Assembly (NCBI RefSeq): GCF_002002905.1 | Contig: NZ_CP019509.1 | Coordinates: forward strand, 3,820,001 to 3,884,000 | DNA from: Aquaspirillum sp. LM1 | GTDB lineage: Bacteria; Pseudomonadota; Gammaproteobacteria; Burkholderiales; Aquaspirillaceae | Length of the DNA stretch: 64,000 nt | Direction of reading: 5' to 3' | The notes under the pieces: model-generated | What the model saw: the letters and a program-made list of their open reading frames with translations, nothing else | Told to the model about the DNA's origin: nothing | Databases searched by the model: none | Position numbers and translations under genes: made by a program | Part shown: piece after piece, positions 34,579-42,244 of the stretch | How positions within the stretch are numbered: position 1 is the stretch's first letter | How the letters are laid out: the number at the start of each line of letters is the position of its first letter

Positions 34579-35844
34579 CTAACTCAGCCCCAGCACCGGC
34601 ACGCGCACCACCACCAGCAGGCCGCCGTCGGGATGGGGCCGGGCGGACATGTCTCCCCCGATGCTGGCCAGTCTCTCCTGCATGCCCAATAGTCCGCAAC
34701 CGTACTTTGGTGGGGTATTGGCCACGCCATTGTCGCGCAGGGTCAGCACCGCCCAGTCGCCGTCCTGCTCGCCCAGCAGGCTGACCTGGCTGGCCCGGCT
34801 GTGACGGGCAATATTGGTCAGGCATTCCTGCACGGCGCGGTAGGCCGGCAGCGCGTGCGGGCCGGGCAGGGTGGGCAGCTGGCTCCAGTCGTAGCGCAGG
34901 TCGATGTGTGGCAGGCGCGCCTGCCACTGGCTGGCCAGTTCATCCAGCGCGTCTTTCAGCGCCAGGCCATCCAGTCCATGCGGGCGCAATTCGCCCAGCA
35001 GTGCGCGGATATGGGCATGAATGCGCCGGGTTTCGCCTTGAATGTCGCGGGCACACTGCTGCAGCGGGTGGCTGTCATCGGCTGGGCCGTGACGGACCAG
35101 GTAGGCGGCGCAAACGCCAATCGCCTCCAGCGATTGGCCCAGTTCGTCGTGCAGTTCGCGCGCCAGCTCGGCCTGCTCCTGTTCGCGCACCGCCAGCAGC
35201 CGGCGGCTGAGCTGGCGCTGGCGCTGGCGGGCGGTGTGCAGTTTGGCTGACAGCGCGTTCAGGGTGTGGGCGATGCGGTCAAATTCGCGCAGCGGAAAAT
35301 GGGGCAGCTGAATCGGTGCGTCGTCTTCCAGCGCATGCAGCGCCGCTTCGATGCGCTGGGCCGGGGCCAGCGCCCGGCCAATGGTGATCCAGCAGGCCAC
35401 AATGGAAATGGCGCTGATCAGCACGGTAAACAGGATCATCCCGCTGGCATCGCGGATTTTTTCTTCAATTTCGCTGTATGGCTCCAGCTGGATCGACACC
35501 CGCTGGCCTTCCAGCGTCAGCTGGGTGGACTGGCGATTGAAGTCGATCTGGTTGGCCAGCGGGCGTAGCCAGTGCTGTTCGCTCGTGGCTGGCGGTTCGC
35601 CCAGATGCAGCGACAGATGGCGAAAGCCACCTGCTTGCACCAGCGCCCGAATTTGCGCCGCCGACGTGGCCGGGCTGGCGTCTTGGCGGGCCAGGATGTC
35701 AATCAGCGCCAGCAATTGCTCCGAGGCGCGCAGCTCTTCGCGGGCGTCGTCACGGGCGGCATTCAGCCAGTAGGCGCTGACGCATATCAGCAATAAGACG
35801 GAAAACCCGGCAAGCCAGGCCGTGAGTCGTTTACGTAAATCCAT
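34579..35844 (-). CDS. NarX/UhpB-type sensor histidine kinase
   Basis: A 421-residue kinase with two transmembrane helices (about residues 9-28 and 135-155), a periplasmic sensor region of roughly 105 residues, HAMP-like linker, a HisKA_3 domain with the phosphoacceptor His232 (ELHDELGQSLEAIG) and an ATPase domain ending in YGCGLLGMQERLASIGG. The cognate regulator gene follows. A copy of the 16-bp PQQ-regulon motif lies only 7 bases upstream of its start codon. Confidence 0.92.
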   Translation of the reverse strand: MDLRKRLTAWLAGFSVLLLICVSAYWLNAARDDAREELRASEQLLALIDILARQDASPATSAAQIRALVQAGGFRHLSLHLGEPPATSEQHWLRPLANQIDFNRQSTQLTLEGQRVSIQLEPYSEIEEKIRDASGMILFTVLISAISIVACWITIGRALAPAQRIEAALHALEDDAPIQLPHFPLREFDRIAHTLNALSAKLHTARQRQRQLSRRLLAVREQEQAELARELHDELGQSLEAIGVCAAYLVRHGPADDSHPLQQCARDIQGETRRIHAHIRALLGELRPHGLDGLALKDALDELASQWQARLPHIDLRYDWSQLPTLPGPHALPAYRAVQECLTNIARHSRASQVSLLGEQDGDWAVLTLRDNGVANTPPKYGCGLLGMQERLASIGGDMSARPHPDGGLLVVVRVPVLGLS

Positions 35845-35850
35845 TTAACC

Positions 35851-35866
35851 CCTACCTTGGTTGAAT
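35851..35866. promoter_or_regulatory. PQQ-regulon motif, copy C
   Basis: CCTACCTTGGTTGAAT, between the divergent kinase gene and exaA. No TATAGT stands 22 bases downstream here, so it may serve the kinase operon, exaA or both. Confidence 0.5.
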
Positions 35867-36045
35867 ATCCGGCCAGCTGATTTTGTGCATGAGGTTTAGC
35901 CAAATACGCAAGGGATAAAATCCCGATTTCCACAGGAGAATACCCCGGGGTGGAAATATCTGCAGCCCATAAACTGTATCACAGGGTGACGTTGTGACTG
36001 CACGCAATGTCATACAGCGCAGATAGATAAACCAAGGGTGGAGAT
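35867..36045 (+). promoter_or_regulatory. Upstream region of the first alcohol dehydrogenase, with dyads
   Basis: Contains a perfect dyad GGGAT-AAA-ATCCC (35912-35924) and a wider inverted repeat ATTTCCAC/GTGGAAAT (35926-35957) with ACCCCGGGGT inside. A GGTGGAG ribosome binding site precedes the ATG at 36046. The promoter itself is not clear. Confidence 0.45.
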
Positions 36046-37920
36046 ATGCAGCATACAATCAAGGCAACATCACGAGCCGGGCTGGGCAAAACTGTTCTGA
36101 GCCTGTCGGTGCTTCTGGCGCTGTCGGCTGGCGCGCAGGCGGGTAACGCCAAGGTCAGCTGGGAGGATATTGTCAACGACGACAAAACCCCCAAAGACGT
36201 GCTGATGTACGGCATGGGCCTGAAAGGCCAGCGCTTCAGCGCGCTCAAGCAGGTAAACACCCGCACGGTGGCCAATCTGGTGCCGGCCTGGAGTTTTTCG
36301 TTTGGTGGCGAAAAACAGCGTGGCCAGGAAACCCAGGCGATTGTTCACGATGGGGTGATTTATGTCACCGCCTCGTATTCACGGCTGTACGCCATCGATG
36401 CCAAAACCGGCAAGCAGCTGTGGGCGTATGAACATCGGCTGGCGGAAGATATTCGCCCCTGCTGCGATGTGGTGAATCGTGGTGCAGCGGTATACGGCGA
36501 CAAGGTGTATTTCGGCACGCTGGATGCCAGCATCGTGGCACTGAATAAAGACACCGGCAAGGTGGTATGGAAAGAGAAATTCGGCGACCACAAGATTGGC
36601 TACACCATGACCGGTGCGCCAACCATCGTCAAGGACCAGAAAACCGGGCGCATGCTGCTGGTGCATGGTTCGTCCGGTGATGAGTTTGGCGTGGTGGGCT
36701 GGCTGTATGCCCGCGATCCGGATACCGGCAAGGAAATCTGGGCGCGCCCGATGGTGGAAGGCCATATGGGCCGGATGGATGGCAAGCCGTCCACCCCGAC
36801 CGGCGACACCAGCGCACCATCGTGGCCTAACGACCCGAATTCGCCCACGGGCAAGGTGGAAGCCTGGAGCCATGGCGGCGGTGCCCCGTGGCAAAGCGCC
36901 ACCTTCGACCTGGAAAACAACACCATCGTGATTGGTGCCGGCAACCCGGCCCCGTGGAACACCCACAAGCGCTCGCCGGGGGATTCGCTGTTCACCTCTG
37001 GCCAGGCTTATGTGGACGCCAGCACCGGCGAACTGAAGGGCTTTTACCAGCACACTCCGAACGATGCCTGGGACTTCTCCGGCAATAACGAAATCGTGCT
37101 GTTCGACTACAAAGACCCGAAAACCGGCAAGACCATCAAGGCCGGTGCCCACGCTGACCGCAATGGCTTTTTCTATGTGACCGACCGTACCCAGTTGGCC
37201 AACGGTGCCGGCTACCCGAACAAGCCCACCGCGCTGCTGAACGCTTTTCCGTTTGTGGAAAAAATCTCCTGGGCCACCCACATCGACCTGAAAACCGGTC
37301 GCCCGGTGGAGCCAACGCCGAGCAACCGTCCGCCGCTGCCAGAAGCCGGTGAAGCCCACGGCAAGAGCGTGTTCGTCTCGCCACCCTTCCTGGGCGGCAA
37401 AAACTGGAACCCGATGTCCTACAACCCGGACACCGGCCTGTTCTATGTGGCCGCCAACCACTGGGGCATGGACTACTGGACGGAAAACGTCACCTACAAG
37501 CCAGGATCGGCCTACCTGGGCCAGGGCTTCCGTATCAAGCGCCTGTTTGACGACCATGTTGGCACTCTGCGCGCCATCGACCCACGCACCGGCAAGATTG
37601 TCTGGGACCACAAAGAAGTCTTCCCGTTCTGGGCCGGCACCTTGTCCACTGCCGGCGGCCTGCTGTTCACCGGCACCTCGGATGGCTATGTGAAGGCCTT
37701 CGATGCCAAAAACGGCAAGGAACTGTGGAAATTCCAGACCGGCTCCGGGATTGTCTCCTCGCCAGTGACCTGGGAGCTGGACGGTGAGCAATACCTCGGC
37801 CTGGCCTCTGGCTACGGCGGTGCAGTGCCACTGTGGGGCGGCGATATGGCGCAACTGACCAAGCAGGTTAACCAGGGCGGCAGCTTCTGGGTATTCAAGC
37901 TGGCCAAGCCGGTACGTTAA
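36046..37920 (+). CDS. exaA: PQQ-dependent alcohol dehydrogenase, calcium type (ExaA/PedE-like)
   Basis: A 624-residue periplasmic quinoprotein with signal peptide and eight-bladed propeller. It has the adjacent cysteine pair Cys139-Cys140 (RPCCDVV) that stacks on PQQ, metal ligands Glu213 (SGDEFG) and Asn300 (GNPAPWN), and catalytic Asp343 in NDAWDFSGNNE. The residue two places after the catalytic Asp is Ser345, as in calcium-dependent ExaA; lanthanide enzymes carry Asp there. Tryptophan docking motifs such as [13 protein letters not shown] mark the blades. No haem domain, so electrons go to a separate cytochrome c. Confidence 0.94.
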   Translation: MQHTIKATSRAGLGKTVLSLSVLLALSAGAQAGNAKVSWEDIVNDDKTPKDVLMYGMGLKGQRFSALKQVNTRTVANLVPAWSFSFGGEKQRGQETQAIVHDGVIYVTASYSRLYAIDAKTGKQLWAYEHRLAEDIRPCCDVVNRGAAVYGDKVYFGTLDASIVALNKDTGKVVWKEKFGDHKIGYTMTGAPTIVKDQKTGRMLLVHGSSGDEFGVVGWLYARDPDTGKEIWARPMVEGHMGRMDGKPSTPTGDTSAPSWPNDPNSPTGKVEAWSHGGGAPWQSATFDLENNTIVIGAGNPAPWNTHKRSPGDSLFTSGQAYVDASTGELKGFYQHTPNDAWDFSGNNEIVLFDYKDPKTGKTIKAGAHADRNGFFYVTDRTQLANGAGYPNKPTALLNAFPFVEKISWATHIDLKTGRPVEPTPSNRPPLPEAGEAHGKSVFVSPPFLGGKNWNPMSYNPDTGLFYVAANHWGMDYWTENVTYKPGSAYLGQGFRIKRLFDDHVGTLRAIDPRTGKIVWDHKEVFPFWAGTLSTAGGLLFTGTSDGYVKAFDAKNGKELWKFQTGSGIVSSPVTWELDGEQYLGLASGYGGAVPLWGGDMAQLTKQVNQGGSFWVFKLAKPVR

Positions 37921-37997
37921 AAGCCCTCTGAAACAGTCATCCCCCCCAACGCGGCAAGCCATGCCTTGTGGCTGCGCTTGCCGCATGGAGAATACCC

Positions 37998-38597
37998 ATG
38001 TTGATCGCGTCTCTTGCCCGGGCCGTGTGCCTGACGCTGGGCCTGGTGCTGGCCTGGCCAACGCTGGCCGACGAACCGCCGGCGGGCAGCCTGGCCGCCG
38101 AAACCGTGATCAACGGCTGCCGGATTGCGCCTAAAACCCAATGTCCGGGGGCCAATTTACGCCATGCTGACCTGAAGGCAGCCAATCTGGCCGGGGCCAA
38201 CCTGGCCGGGGCGGATTTGCGCCGTGCCGACTTGCGCATGGCCAACCTCACCGGGGCCAATCTGGACGGGGCCGATTTGACCGGAGCCCGACTGAACCGG
38301 GGGTATCTGGCTGGCGCTTCGCTGAAAAATGCCCGGCTGGTGGCCGCTGATTTTGAACTGGCGCGGCTGATGCGTGCCGATTTTTCCGGGGCGGACCTGA
38401 CCGCCGCCAGCCTGGAAGCCGCCCGCGCCGCCTATGCGGTATTTCACAATACCCAACTGATTGCCGCCAATCTGCAGGAAACCAAATTTAACGGTGCCAA
38501 CTTCTGGAATGCGCGGATGGAACACTGTGTGATCCGCTACGCGATTTTCCCGGAAGCGTTTTTTGAGGGCTGCCAAGGCTGTCCACATGACTGGTAA
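37998..38597 (+). CDS. Exported pentapeptide-repeat protein between the two dehydrogenases
   Basis: A 199-residue protein with a signal peptide (about residues 1-27, ending PTLADEP) and at least sixteen A(D/N)LxxA-type pentapeptide repeats from about residue 55 to 175, which fold as a right-handed quadrilateral beta-helix. Cysteines lie before (GCRIAPKTQC) and after (CQGCPHDW) the repeats, suiting periplasmic disulfides. A GGAGAA box precedes ATG 37998. Its position between two PQQ dehydrogenase genes suggests a role in that periplasmic system; mechanism unknown. Confidence 0.85.
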   Translation: MLIASLARAVCLTLGLVLAWPTLADEPPAGSLAAETVINGCRIAPKTQCPGANLRHADLKAANLAGANLAGADLRRADLRMANLTGANLDGADLTGARLNRGYLAGASLKNARLVAADFELARLMRADFSGADLTAASLEAARAAYAVFHNTQLIAANLQETKFNGANFWNARMEHCVIRYAIFPEAFFEGCQGCPHDW

Positions 38598-38618
38598 ACC
38601 CTTGTTTTTAGCCGTCCC

Positions 38619-38662
38619 CCGACTTTGGTCGAATAGGCGGGGTGCGGCGCGCTCTCCACAAT
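38619..38662 (+). promoter_or_regulatory. PQQ-regulon motif, copy D, with possible -10 box
   Basis: CCGACTTTGGTCGAAT (38619-38634) followed after 22 bases by CACAAT (38657-38662), a weaker -10 at the same distance as at copies A and B. It lies upstream of the second alcohol dehydrogenase. Confidence 0.55.
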
Positions 38663-38724
38663 CAGAGGGCCGGGATTTTTTCCCGAGCCAATGAAGCCCT
38701 ATTGACAAGTGGAGAACCGGAGAG

Positions 38725-40500
38725 ATGAACACATTTTTTGCGCGTAACGGCTGGCGTGTCGCCACCTGCACCCTGATGGTTTCCGCCGCCCTGGCTGCCC
38801 CGCTGGCCGGCGCTGCCGTCAGCGACCAGGACATTCTGAACGATGCCAAAACCACAGGCGACGTGGTGTCGTATGGCATGGGCCCGCAAGGCCAGCGCTT
38901 CAGCACGCTGACCAAGCTCAATACCAATACGGTGAAAAAACTGGTACCGGCGTGGAGTTTTTCCTTTGGTGGCGAAAAACAGCGCGGCCAGGAAGCCCAG
39001 CCGATCATTCATGACGGTGTGATGTACGTCACCGCCTCGTATTCGCGCGCTTACGCCGTGGACGCACGCACCGGGCAAAAGCTGTGGGAATACAACGCCC
39101 GCCTGCCCGACGGCATCATGCCGTGCTGCGACGTGATCAACCGTGGCATGGCCATCTACGGTGACCTGGTGTACTTCGGCACCCTGGACGCCCGTCTGGT
39201 GGCGCTGGACCGCAAGACCGGCAAGGTGGTGTGGACCAAGACCCTGGGCGACTACAAGGCAGGTTACTCGTACACCGCTGCGCCGATGATCGTGAAGGGC
39301 AAGGTCATCACCGGCGTGTCCGGCGGTGAGTTCGGCATTGTTGGCAAGGTGGAAGCCCGCGACGCCAAGACGGGCGAGCTGGTGTGGTCGCGTCCGGTGA
39401 TCGAAGGCCATATGGGCACGCTCAATGGCAAGGAAAGCACCATGACCGGCACACTGAACGCCACCTGGGAAGGCGACCAGTGGAAGCAGGGCGGCGGCGC
39501 AACCTGGCTGGGCGGCACCTACGATCCGGAAACCGACACCATCTTCATGGGCACCGGCAACCCGGCGCCGTGGAACTCGTGGACGCGCAAGGGCGACAAC
39601 CTGTACACCGCCTCCACCCTGGCTATCAACCCGGACAACGGCGAAATCAAGTGGCACTTGCAAACCACGCCGCACGACGGCTGGGACTTTGACGGCGTGA
39701 ACGAATTCATCCCGTTTGACCTGAAAAAAGACGGCAAGGTAGTCAAGGCCGGGGCCAAGGCTGACCGCAATGGCTTCTTCTTTGTGGCTGACCGCACCAA
39801 TGGCGACCTGCTCGGCGCCTACCCGTTCGTGTCCAAGATCACCTGGGCCAAGGGTTTCGACCTGAAGACCAAGAAACCGATCGTCAACCCGGAAGGCCGT
39901 CCGGGCAATCCGTTTGACCCGGCCCAGCAAGCGGAAGGCGGCAAGGGCAAGTCGGTGTTCTCTGCCCCGTCCTTCCTGGGCGGCAAGAACTGGATGCCGA
40001 TGGCCTACAGCCCGAAGACCGAGCTGTTCTATGTGCCCAGCAATGAATGGGGCATGGACATCTGGAACGAGCCGATCACCTACAAGAAGGGTGCCGCCTA
40101 CCTGGGCGCGGGCTTCACCATCAAGCCACTGTACGAAGACCACATTGGCGTGCTGCGCGCGATGGATCCGAAAACCGGCAAGATCAAGTGGGAGTACAAG
40201 AACAAGGCCCCGCTGTGGGGCGGCGTGCTGAGCACCGCCGGCGATCTGGTATTCACCGGTACCCCGGAAGGTTTCCTCAAGGCGTTTGACGCCAAGACCG
40301 GCCAGGAACTGTGGAAATTCCAGACGGGCTCCGGCGTGGTCGGCAGCCCGGTGACCTGGGAAATGGACGGCGAGCAATACGTCTCGGTGGTGTCTGGCTG
40401 GGGCGGCGCGGTGCCGCTGTGGGGCGGCGAAGTGGCCAAGGTGGTGGCGCACCTGACCCAGGGTGCCAGCGTCTGGGTATTCAAGCTGCCGAAAAACTGA
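38725..40500 (+). CDS. PQQ-dependent alcohol dehydrogenase, lanthanide type (PedH/XoxF-like)
   Basis: A 591-residue periplasmic quinoprotein similar to its neighbour at 36046. It has the Cys134-Cys135 pair (MPCCDVI), metal ligands Glu202 (SGGEFG) and Asn279 (GNPAPWN), and the active site [13 protein letters not shown] with catalytic Asp321. Asp323, two residues later, is the extra carboxylate that marks lanthanide-dependent members; the first enzyme has Ser there. The pairing of a calcium and a lanthanide enzyme is like PedE/PedH of Pseudomonas putida. Whether this one is closer to PedH or XoxF needs a tree. A strong hairpin follows the gene. Confidence 0.92.
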   Translation: MNTFFARNGWRVATCTLMVSAALAAPLAGAAVSDQDILNDAKTTGDVVSYGMGPQGQRFSTLTKLNTNTVKKLVPAWSFSFGGEKQRGQEAQPIIHDGVMYVTASYSRAYAVDARTGQKLWEYNARLPDGIMPCCDVINRGMAIYGDLVYFGTLDARLVALDRKTGKVVWTKTLGDYKAGYSYTAAPMIVKGKVITGVSGGEFGIVGKVEARDAKTGELVWSRPVIEGHMGTLNGKESTMTGTLNATWEGDQWKQGGGATWLGGTYDPETDTIFMGTGNPAPWNSWTRKGDNLYTASTLAINPDNGEIKWHLQTTPHDGWDFDGVNEFIPFDLKKDGKVVKAGAKADRNGFFFVADRTNGDLLGAYPFVSKITWAKGFDLKTKKPIVNPEGRPGNPFDPAQQAEGGKGKSVFSAPSFLGGKNWMPMAYSPKTELFYVPSNEWGMDIWNEPITYKKGAAYLGAGFTIKPLYEDHIGVLRAMDPKTGKIKWEYKNKAPLWGGVLSTAGDLVFTGTPEGFLKAFDAKTGQELWKFQTGSGVVGSPVTWEMDGEQYVSVVSGWGGAVPLWGGEVAKVVAHLTQGASVWVFKLPKN

Positions 40501-40536
40501 TCACCCGGCGCGGCCCTCACGCCGCGCCAGGTTTGT

Positions 40537-40568
40537 CCCGACACGGCAGCCCCTCTGGCCGTGTCGGG
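40537..40568 (+). terminator. Strong hairpin after the second dehydrogenase gene
   Basis: A perfect 10-bp stem CCCGACACGG / CCGTGTCGGG with a 12-base loop but no T-run; perhaps a pause site, a partial terminator or an RNA 3'-end stabiliser before the cytochrome gene. Confidence 0.5.
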
Positions 40569-40718
40569 CCATCCCGCAGAATTAACCCAAATGGCTGGCA
40601 GACCGGCCCTTTGGTTTAGTGCTGCATCCCATCTGCCAGTCCGGACAGATGGAACCGCCAGGCCCGGCCTGCGGTGCACACGGACATGATTCCCCCCTGA
40701 CCCGAGAAGGAAAATACA

Positions 40719-41036
40719 ATGAAACTGCGCTGGATGCTGTCTGCCGCCACCTTGCTGCTGCTGACTCAGGCTCAGGCCGCCGACCCAAAGGCGGTTGAGG
40801 CCATGATGCAAAAAAATGGCTGTTTTGCCTGCCATAGCGTCGAACAGAAAATCATTGGCCCCAGCTACCGCGATGTGGCCAAACGTTACGCCGGTCAGCC
40901 GGAAATGGTGGCCAAGCTGGTGACCAAGGTGAAGAACGGCGGCGGCGGGGTATGGGGCAATATGGGCATGCCCCCGCATCCCACCCTGAAAGATGACGAC
41001 ATCCACGCTATGATTGACTGGGTGCTCAAGCATTAA
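40719..41036 (+). CDS. Small periplasmic cytochrome c, likely acceptor for the PQQ dehydrogenases
   Basis: A 105-residue class I cytochrome with signal peptide (to TQAQA), haem site CFACH near residue 35, and the likely Met ligand in MGMPPHP. It is a clear paralogue of the cytochrome at 9626 (both share the QKIIGP/KKVVGP and KVKxGGxGVWG stretches). In calcium and lanthanide quinoprotein systems a dedicated cytochrome c takes the electrons, and its position makes this the best candidate here. It is shorter than typical ExaB (c550). Confidence 0.9.
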   Translation: MKLRWMLSAATLLLLTQAQAADPKAVEAMMQKNGCFACHSVEQKIIGPSYRDVAKRYAGQPEMVAKLVTKVKNGGGGVWGNMGMPPHPTLKDDDIHAMIDWVLKH

Positions 41037-41139
41037 CCCTGATTCTGCCGACGGTGGGCGCGTTTTTGCGCATTTTTCTGCCAATGCGCGCCCACTCGGC
41101 AATCAGACCCGTTAACCCCTTACCGTGGTAACCAAAGTG

Positions 41140-41793
41140 ATGGAAACAACTGTTCTGATTGCCGATGATCATCCGCTGTTTCGTGAAGCCTTGCGTCTGG
41201 TGGTGGCCGAAGCCCTCGGCCCTGCCGCCATTACGCTGGAATGCGCCAGCCTGCACGAAGCCCGAGAACAAGTCGATCTGCATCCCGGCATCGAACTGGC
41301 ACTGATGGATTTGAACATGCCCGGCATGGACGGGCTGGCCGGGCTGGCCAGCCTGCGTGCACGCATGCCCACCCTGCCCATCATCGTGGTGTCTGCCGAT
41401 GAGCGCCACGCCACCGTGGATGCCGCGCTGCGCGCCGGGGTGTCCGGCTTCATTCCGAAGTCATTTTCCCGCGCCGACATGGCCGCTGCGGTGAATGCCG
41501 TGCTGGAAGGCGACATCTTCTTTCCGGCCACCAGCGACCGCAACACCGACGCTCCGCCTGCCTACGACCCCGGCATGACCGACATGGCGGCACGCATTGC
41601 CACGTTGACCAAGCAGGAACGCTGTATTCTGGAATACCTGATTCGCGGCAAATCCAACAAGTTTGTGGCAATTGAGCTGGATATTGCCGAAAGCACAGTC
41701 AAGGCGCATGTGTCGTCGATTTTGCGCAAACTCAAGGTACACAGCCGCACCCTGGCGGTGATCAAGGCCGGGCCGTTATTGCAGCTGGGGTGA
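41140..41793 (+). CDS. Orphan LuxR-type response regulator (AgmR/PedR-like)
   Basis: A 217-residue regulator with receiver Asp57 (LALMDLNMPGMDG), Lys in GFIPKSFSRA and a LuxR helix-turn-helix (LTKQERCILEYLIRG ... STVKAHVSSILRKLKV). The IADDHPLFREALRLVV start is the AgmR/PedR type, regulators that activate PQQ and quinoprotein genes in pseudomonads. No kinase is adjacent. A GTG five codons upstream (41125) is an alternative start. It and the regulator at 33918 are the two candidates for binding the 16-bp motif. Confidence 0.9.
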   Translation: METTVLIADDHPLFREALRLVVAEALGPAAITLECASLHEAREQVDLHPGIELALMDLNMPGMDGLAGLASLRARMPTLPIIVVSADERHATVDAALRAGVSGFIPKSFSRADMAAAVNAVLEGDIFFPATSDRNTDAPPAYDPGMTDMAARIATLTKQERCILEYLIRGKSNKFVAIELDIAESTVKAHVSSILRKLKVHSRTLAVIKAGPLLQLG

Positions 41794-41852
41794 GCGCGCA
41801 CTGCACGCATGCGTTTCAGCTGATGATTTTTGCTGTGTTGTCGCCCGCCTGA

Positions 41853-42092
41853 TCAGGCTTGCTCAAACACCTCGGCCAGTGTCCTGGCGTCCAGTACCCG
41901 ATCACTCCACTGCTCCAGTTGCCCGGAACTTGCGGTGCGGATTCGGGCGACGCAGTCAGCAGACAGTGCGCCAAAGCGGCGGGTGAGCAAGCGTTGCAGC
42001 AGCAGGGCTTCGCCTTCTTGCCGACCTTGCTGCTGACCTTTCTGCAAGCCCTCCTGCCACCCCGCCTGCTTGCCACGCTGCTCATCAGGAAG
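41853..42092 (-). pseudogene. C-terminal fragment of an Rpn/PD-(D/E)XK-type transposase-like protein
   Basis: Only about 78 residues remain: a Gln/Gly/Glu-rich helix (QEGLQKGQQQGRQEGEALL) and a DUF4351-like tail (LLTRRFGALS ... QLEQWSDRVLDARTLAEVF). Complete Rpn-type proteins have a nuclease domain before this. The upstream part is missing exactly where an IS481-type shard begins (about 42092). Confidence 0.75.
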
Positions 42093-42244
42093 ATTTATCC
42101 CATCGCCCACACACACGCTGCACCACGCTGACGCCGGCACAGGAGGCGATTGTCATGGCCTTGCGAAGCCTGACGCTACTGGCACTGGATGACCTGGTCG
42201 CGGTGGTGCGCGAATTCATCAATCCGGAAGTCTCGCGCTCCGGC
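42092..42244 (+). pseudogene. Shard of an IS481-family transposase
   Basis: In one forward frame this reads SHRPHTRCTTLTPAQEAIV, then MALRSLTLLALDDLVAVV and REFINPEVSRSG, which is the conserved region that links the DNA-binding and catalytic parts of IS481-type transposases (TLTPAQE...LLLPLDDLLAV.REFLNP.VSRSG). The match stops abruptly at both ends. It joins the Rpn fragment on the left and the 3' end of the HipA-like gene on the right. Confidence 0.7.

Noticed and set aside
36024-36041. Inverted PQQ-regulon motif (AAACCAAGGGTGGAG) just before exaA
   Set aside because: Four of the fixed consensus positions disagree, and the GGTGGAG part is the ribosome binding site.
36379-40452. Two long minus-strand frames (560 and 596 codons) under the alcohol dehydrogenases
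   Set aside because: Both are mirror shadows of the two homologous quinoprotein genes; they resemble each other only because the sense genes do.
41113-41140. A fifth PQQ-regulon motif (GGTAACCAAAGTGATGG) at the start of the AgmR-like gene
   Set aside because: It matches only the central ACCAAAGT and fails at the outer fixed positions, and it overlaps the start codon region.
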